NCBI RefSeq assembly: GCF_900769625.1
Contig: NZ_CAAGHK010000001.1
Coordinates: 1 to 10,049 of the forward strand
Direction: 5' to 3'
Length of the DNA: 10,049 nt
DNA from: an uncultured Clostridium sp.
GTDB taxonomy: Bacteria; Bacillota; Clostridia; Clostridiales; Clostridiaceae
The stretch's first letter is position 1. Every line of letters begins with the position of its first letter. Below are positions 7,418 to 10,049 of this stretch, one piece after another. The position numbers and the translations under genes are program-made. The notes beneath the pieces were generated by a model that was not told the DNA's origin, searched no databases, and saw only the letters and a list, made by a program, of their open reading frames with translations.

Positions 7418-7978
7418 TTATTTTAAACATTCTTTAAGCATTTTTACAATAGAACGATATGCCTTTTTATTTTCACCTGTTTTATAAGAATATATAAAAT
7501 TCATCCAGAGACATTCTATAAGCTTAGCAAATGAATAACGACTTTGATATATTTCGTAAATCTCATCTAAAATCAATTGTCCTTTTTTATAATCTTCAGT
7601 TGAAATACTCATCTTGAGATCAGATAAAGCAACAGGGGCACGGTCTATGGAAACACTATCATTACCAGATGCAATAACGATATTTCTAGTATCATAATAT
7701 GACTTATTGAGCAGAGTATAAACGGTCTTAGGATTATAATTTTCTATGGAATCCTTTATAAAATCAAGATAAAGCAGCATTAACATATTATCAAGATTAA
7801 AATCATCATGAATTTCACTTTCAATAAATTCACAGATAAGCTTACTTCTAAGTAATACATCGGAAGGAATGGAAATGGTAAAAGTTTTAACTTTTTCCTC
7901 TTGAGTAAATGCATCAAATAAATCGTACAAAAAATATGTAACTTTATTTAGAAAATTATTATGTAGAATCTCATACAT
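7418..7978 (-). CDS. conserved-looking hypothetical protein, 186 aa
   Basis: I do not recognise this protein. From the ATG at 7978 it has 186 residues with no signal peptide or membrane helix, so it is probably cytoplasmic. It is mostly helical: hydrophobic/acidic helices at about 1-25, a short strand FTISIPSD (33-40), helices through 41-82 including DNMLMLLYLDFIKDSIENY, a middle segment that may carry beta strands (98-118), then helices 127-186 ending in a basic tail. Length and composition are those of a real gene. The start is chosen over the upstream in-frame TTG at 8014 because AAGGAG lies ten bases before this ATG. It is convergent with the 191-aa gene and divergent from the 35-aa peptide gene. 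No DNA-binding or catalytic motif is visible. Confidence 0.8.
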   Translation of the reverse strand: MYEILHNNFLNKVTYFLYDLFDAFTQEEKVKTFTISIPSDVLLRSKLICEFIESEIHDDFNLDNMLMLLYLDFIKDSIENYNPKTVYTLLNKSYYDTRNIVIASGNDSVSIDRAPVALSDLKMSISTEDYKKGQLILDEIYEIYQSRYSFAKLIECLWMNFIYSYKTGENKKAYRSIVKMLKECLK

Positions 7979-7988
7979 GTAAATACAT

Positions 7989-7994
7989 CTCCTT
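7989..7994 (-). promoter_or_regulatory. ribosome binding site that fixes the 186-aa start
   Basis: CTCCTT on plus reads AAGGAG on minus, ten bases before the ATG at 7978. It lies within the frame that a TTG start at 8014 would translate, so the shorter protein is preferred. Confidence 0.75.
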
Positions 7995-8059
7995 AAAAAT
8001 AATTGTCCAATCAATAAATACTAGACAAGTAGTGACTTAAATGCATTAATTGTTTATAA

Positions 8060-8087
8060 ATTCTAAAATGAGTTTATTAGTTTACAA
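8060..8087 (-). promoter_or_regulatory. possible promoter of the 186-aa gene
   Basis: On the minus strand TTGTAA (8087-8082) and TAGAAT (8065-8060) are 16 bases apart, with a start near 8053 and a leader of about 75 bases. The hexamers match consensus at 4 and 5 positions. Such matches are common in AT-rich DNA. Confidence 0.35.
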
Positions 8088-8213
8088 TATTTATTATCTT
8101 TAGAGGGCAGAGTAGAGAAGAAGGGTAATTGACAATTATCTTATCTTTCAGTTATGTAAAATTATATGAATAAAAAATGTAATATATGTCAATAATTTTA
8201 ATAATCAATTTAT

Positions 8214-8242
8214 TTGTAATAAATTATAAAACTTAATATAAG
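8214..8242 (+). promoter_or_regulatory. possible promoter of the 35-aa peptide gene
   Basis: TTGTAA (8214-8219) and TATAAG (8237-8242) are 17 bases apart, giving a start near 8249, about 24 bases before the ribosome binding site. An exact TTGACA at 8129-8134 has only a poor -10 (TATGTA at 8153-8158). Confidence 0.42.
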
Positions 8243-8286
8243 AAAATCCTGATTAAAATAAATGAAAATGAAGAGGAGATTAATTG

Positions 8287-8394
8287 ATGTTAAAAAACCT
8301 TAAAAATGATAAGAAAGAAATAAACAAGCTATTTAAAAAGCTCAAAAATAAAACGACAATTAAAGTCAAAGAAAATAGTAATTCTAATAAATAA
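8287..8394 (+). CDS. small lysine-rich amphipathic peptide, 35 aa
   Basis: A short ORF with a good ribosome binding site (GAGGAG at 8273-8278, eight bases before the ATG) and a plausible promoter. The peptide begins MLKNLKNDKKEINKLFKK and ends KENSNSNK. It has 12 Lys against three acidic residues (net about +9), with no Cys, Trp or signal peptide. At 100 degrees per residue, Leu2, Leu5, Ile12, Leu15, Phe16 and Leu19 fall within a 140-degree arc and most Lys opposite, so residues 2-20 would make an amphipathic helix. The tail from about 23 looks unstructured. Candidate roles are a membrane-active or nucleic-acid-binding peptide, a leaderless bacteriocin-like or type I toxin-like peptide, or a peptide signal; none can be chosen from sequence. 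It is divergent from the 186-aa gene with 308 bases between the two start codons. A spurious ORF cannot be ruled out in such A-rich DNA, but the ribosome binding site argues for translation. Confidence 0.55.
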   Translation: MLKNLKNDKKEINKLFKKLKNKTTIKVKENSNSNK

Positions 8395-8424
8395 TTTTTA
8401 TTAAATAATACTTATACTATATTT

Positions 8425-8499
8425 AGAAAAATAGAATTTGAAAATGCATACAGATGTTAATATTATGGATTGAATTGCTTTTCAAATTTGAATTTTTCT
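8425..8499 (+). terminator. large imperfect stem-loop, possible terminator of the peptide transcript
   Basis: AGAAAAAT and AATTTGAAAATGC (8425-8447) pair with GCTTTTCAAATTTG and ATTTTTCT (8477-8499), interrupted by a small internal loop and one bulge. The apical loop is 29 bases. The descending arm contains five T in a row. It begins 30 bases after the peptide stop, so it could end that transcript. The long loop is unusual for a terminator, so a structured RNA element is an alternative. Confidence 0.4.
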
Positions 8500-8524
8500 T
8501 AGATTTGATATAAATTTTTGCTAT

Positions 8525-8556
8525 AAAATTCAATAATTTAACCAGAAAATTCAATA
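8525..8556. repeat. 11-bp direct repeat at 21-bp period
   Basis: AAAATTCAATA occurs at 8525-8535 and 8546-8556. The 21-base period is two helical turns, so a protein could bind both on one face. Low-complexity composition makes chance a fair alternative. Confidence 0.35.
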
Positions 8557-8761
8557 TCTAAGTTGTCATTAAATTATGTTTATGAGAATTTATATACTAA
8601 GTATTTATAAATAACAATAAAATATAACTGAAAATTATTAAAAGATAATCCTAAGAACATAGATAAAAATTTTCAATTTTAAGTTTCATATTGCAGATAC
8701 CAGGCAGCTGATTTTAAAATATAAATTAATATTTATTGTACGTATTAAATCGGAGCATTTT

Positions 8762-8799
8762 TAAACTATTCGTAAAACCTTAGTTTTACGAATAGTTTA
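8762..8799. repeat. perfect 17-bp inverted repeat with 4-base gap at the recombinase promoter
   Basis: TAAACTATTCGTAAAAC (8762-8778) and GTTTTACGAATAGTTTA (8783-8799) are exact reverse complements around CTTA. No U-tract follows in either direction, so it is not an ordinary terminator. The right arm overlaps four bases of the -35 hexamer (8796-8801) of the promoter reading toward the tyrosine recombinase. It may be an operator, a recombinase binding or crossover site, or both. It does not match the Firmicutes dif sequence as I know it. Confidence 0.85.
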
Positions 8800-8824
8800 C
8801 AACCAAAGCGAAATACGGTATAAT
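8796..8824 (+). promoter_or_regulatory. near-consensus sigma-A promoter toward the tyrosine recombinase
   Basis: TTTACA (8796-8801) and TATAAT (8819-8824) are separated by exactly 17 bases, the best promoter match in the window. Transcription would start near 8831, about 213 bases before the recombinase ATG. The -35 is embedded in the inverted repeat. Confidence 0.75.
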
Positions 8825-8830
8825 GTGAGT

Positions 8831-9043
8831 AAACATCAGGGTTTGCAGAGTTTTAGAAAGATGATTTTTACTTTCTTATATTTAAAAGTACTTTTCTGTT
8901 TTGACTGCTCATTTGGACAGGCTTTTTGAAATTTGTGATAGCATTTATGATCAATTATAAGTAAAGCAATATGTAGATTTAATTATAAAAGTCATATTTT
9001 TATCACGCAGACCATCATGAAAAATTAAAGGAGTTACAAAATT
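8831..9043 (+). promoter_or_regulatory. long 5' leader of the recombinase mRNA, possibly structured
   Basis: About 213 untranslated bases follow the predicted start. Visible elements are AGAAAG/CTTTCT (8855-8860 with 8871-8876), a 12-bp palindrome AAAAGTACTTTT (8884-8895), and CTGTTT (8896-8901) able to pair with GGACAG (8915-8920), followed by GC and five T (8923-8927). The last could act as a weak terminator or attenuator, which would release an RNA of about 97 bases. I do not recognise a riboswitch class. A 22-codon frame at 8861-8929 has no ribosome binding site and was not called. Confidence 0.4.
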
Positions 9044-10015
9044 ATGGAGTACAAAATTAACGTAAGATTACCAGGAGTGATTACAAATTATTTAAGTTAT
9101 ATGTCATCAATTAAAGGATCAAGTAAAAAAACACTTCATGTTTATACTACTGATCTTATTCTATTTTTTAGATTTTTAAAGAGAGATCGAAATTTAGTCG
9201 ATATAAATCTGCCGTTTAATGAAATACAAATCTATGATATAAATAAGGATTTTATAAAATCTATTGATAGTTCAGATATTTATTCGTTTTTATCATATAC
9301 AGAATTCGAACGAAATAATTCTAATATTACAAGACGTAGAAAAATTGCCTGCTTAAAGTCTTTCTTCAGATTTCTTTACAACAAGCTTCATATGATTGAT
9401 ACAGATTTATGTGAGAATTTAGAAAGACCAAAAGCAAAACCAAAACTTCCTGTATATCTTAAAGAAAACGAATGTATTGCTCTTTTGAATAATATAACAG
9501 GCAGAAATGTTGTCCGTGACCTATGCATCATCACTCTTTTCATTAATACAGGTCTCAGACTTTCTGAATTATGCAGCATTAATATCTCCAGTATAAAAGA
9601 TGATACGCTGGTTGTTTTAGGTAAAGGTAACAAAGAACGATATATTTATTTAAATGAGGCTTGTTTGAACGAATTAGAAATATACCTTAGATATAGATCA
9701 GAGAAATATATTCCTATTAAAGAAGGACATGAAGATGCTCTTTTCTTAAGCGAACAAAAAAGAAGAATAAATCCGAGAACTGTTGAAAACATAGTTGTAA
9801 AAGCAGTAAAAACTGCCTCTTTGGATAAACATTACTCTGCACATAAATTAAGACATACATGTGCCACACTCCTCTACAAGGCTGGTGCTGATATTCGAAG
9901 TATCCAGACTCTTCTTGGACATGAAAGTGTAGCTACTACACAAATTTATACTCATGTAGATCAGGATCAAATAAGAGATATTGTAAAATTAAATCCTCTT
10001 AATAAACAGAGATAG
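9044..10015 (+). CDS. XerC/XerD-like tyrosine recombinase
   Basis: A 323-residue site-specific recombinase. Residues about 10-115 form the helical core-binding (SAM-like) domain, which contains an extra stretch around residues 52-72 relative to E. coli XerD. Residues about 135-318 are the catalytic domain. All six active-site residues are visible: Arg172 (TGLRLSEL), Lys194 (GKGNKER), His267 and Arg270 (SAHKLRHTCATLL), His293 (LLGHESVATTQ) and nucleophile Tyr302 (IYTHV). The protein is intact and probably active. Length and motifs resemble chromosomal Xer-type enzymes of Clostridia more than phage integrases, which usually carry a longer N-terminal arm-binding domain. It could resolve chromosome dimers or invert or excise a nearby site; no second site is visible here. 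AAAGGAG at 9027-9033 lies ten bases before the ATG. The stop at 10013-10015 comes five bases before adapter sequence, so the C-terminus is genuine. Confidence 0.93.
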   Translation: MEYKINVRLPGVITNYLSYMSSIKGSSKKTLHVYTTDLILFFRFLKRDRNLVDINLPFNEIQIYDINKDFIKSIDSSDIYSFLSYTEFERNNSNITRRRKIACLKSFFRFLYNKLHMIDTDLCENLERPKAKPKLPVYLKENECIALLNNITGRNVVRDLCIITLFINTGLRLSELCSINISSIKDDTLVVLGKGNKERYIYLNEACLNELEIYLRYRSEKYIPIKEGHEDALFLSEQKRRINPRTVENIVVKAVKTASLDKHYSAHKLRHTCATLLYKAGADIRSIQTLLGHESVATTQIYTHVDQDQIRDIVKLNPLNKQR

Positions 10016-10020
10016 AAAAA

Positions 10021-10049
10021 AGATCGGAAGAGCGTCGTGTAGGGAAAGA
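10021..10049. other. Illumina TruSeq adapter read-through (assembly artefact)
   Basis: The last 29 bases begin AGATCGGAAGAGCGTCGTGT and continue as the reverse complement of the Illumina universal adapter. Their GC-rich composition breaks sharply from the AT-rich DNA before them. They are untrimmed adapter joined to a contig end, not part of the genome. Confidence 0.97.

Larger units (their letters stand above)
8395..8761. other. gene-free, extremely AT-rich stretch
   Basis: No supported gene on either strand; the longest frames are a dozen or so codons without ribosome binding sites. It holds a large imperfect stem-loop (8425-8499), an 11-bp direct repeat (8525-8556), and a small less AT-rich patch GCAGATACCAGGCAGCTG at 8694-8711 that I cannot assign. 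Confidence 0.6.

Noticed and set aside
8762..8799. Inverted repeat read as a transcription terminator
   Set aside because: Neither strand has a T-run after the hairpin, and a promoter directly overlaps its right arm.
8849..8926. CRISPR-repeat or tracrRNA-like look (GTTTTAGA and CTGTTTTGA words)
   Set aside because: Only short words match type II repeats. There is no repeat-spacer periodicity and no cas gene in the window.
8861..8929. 22-codon hydrophobic frame in the recombinase leader
   Set aside because: No ribosome binding site before the ATG, and its codons overlap the leader hairpins and T-run.
8825..8929. GTG-started 34-codon frame in the recombinase leader
   Set aside because: The GTG lies directly after the -10 box and so before the predicted transcription start.
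10016..10049. Recombinase-flanking attachment site or GC-rich island at the right edge
   Set aside because: The GC-rich sequence is Illumina adapter.

Overview
The window is very AT-rich with short A/T intergenic regions, AGGAGG-type ribosome binding sites and sigma-A-like promoters. This points to a low-GC Gram-positive bacterium (Firmicutes, class Clostridia). The MATE pump, XpaC/TelA pair, dCache chemoreceptor and XerC/D-like recombinase would suit a gut Lachnospiraceae-type genome, but genus cannot be read from this sequence. The last 29 bases are Illumina adapter read-through, so the right edge is a contig end and not biology.

Layout, left to right. A MATE efflux transporter runs in from the left edge (5' end missing) and is followed by a 428-base gene-free stretch. 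That stretch holds an intrinsic terminator, a possible small RNA, a heptamer tandem repeat and a good promoter with a perfect inverted repeat across its -35. The promoter serves an xpaC-like/telA-like two-gene unit (membrane XpaC-family protein plus soluble TelA-family 'toxic anion resistance' protein), closed by a strong terminator. Next is a complete methyl-accepting chemotaxis receptor with its own promoter and terminator. It is followed by a small membrane-anchored protein with a C-terminal His/Cys motif. A long bidirectional hairpin separates this from a convergent 186-aa protein of unknown function on the minus strand.

Divergent from the 186-aa gene is a 35-codon ORF with a good ribosome binding site, encoding a lysine-rich amphipathic peptide. 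A gene-poor, extremely AT-rich stretch of about 650 bases follows, with a large imperfect stem-loop, an 11-bp direct repeat at 21-bp period, and a perfect 17-bp inverted repeat with a 4-base gap. The inverted repeat overlaps the -35 of a near-consensus promoter, which reads through a leader of about 210 bases into a complete tyrosine recombinase with all six catalytic residues.

The first three-quarters reads as ordinary chromosome: separate single-gene units plus one two-gene stress-type operon. The stretch from about 7.4 kb to the end is the least ordinary part. It has an unrecognised protein, a divergent cationic micropeptide, and a recombinase whose promoter is embedded in a palindrome.
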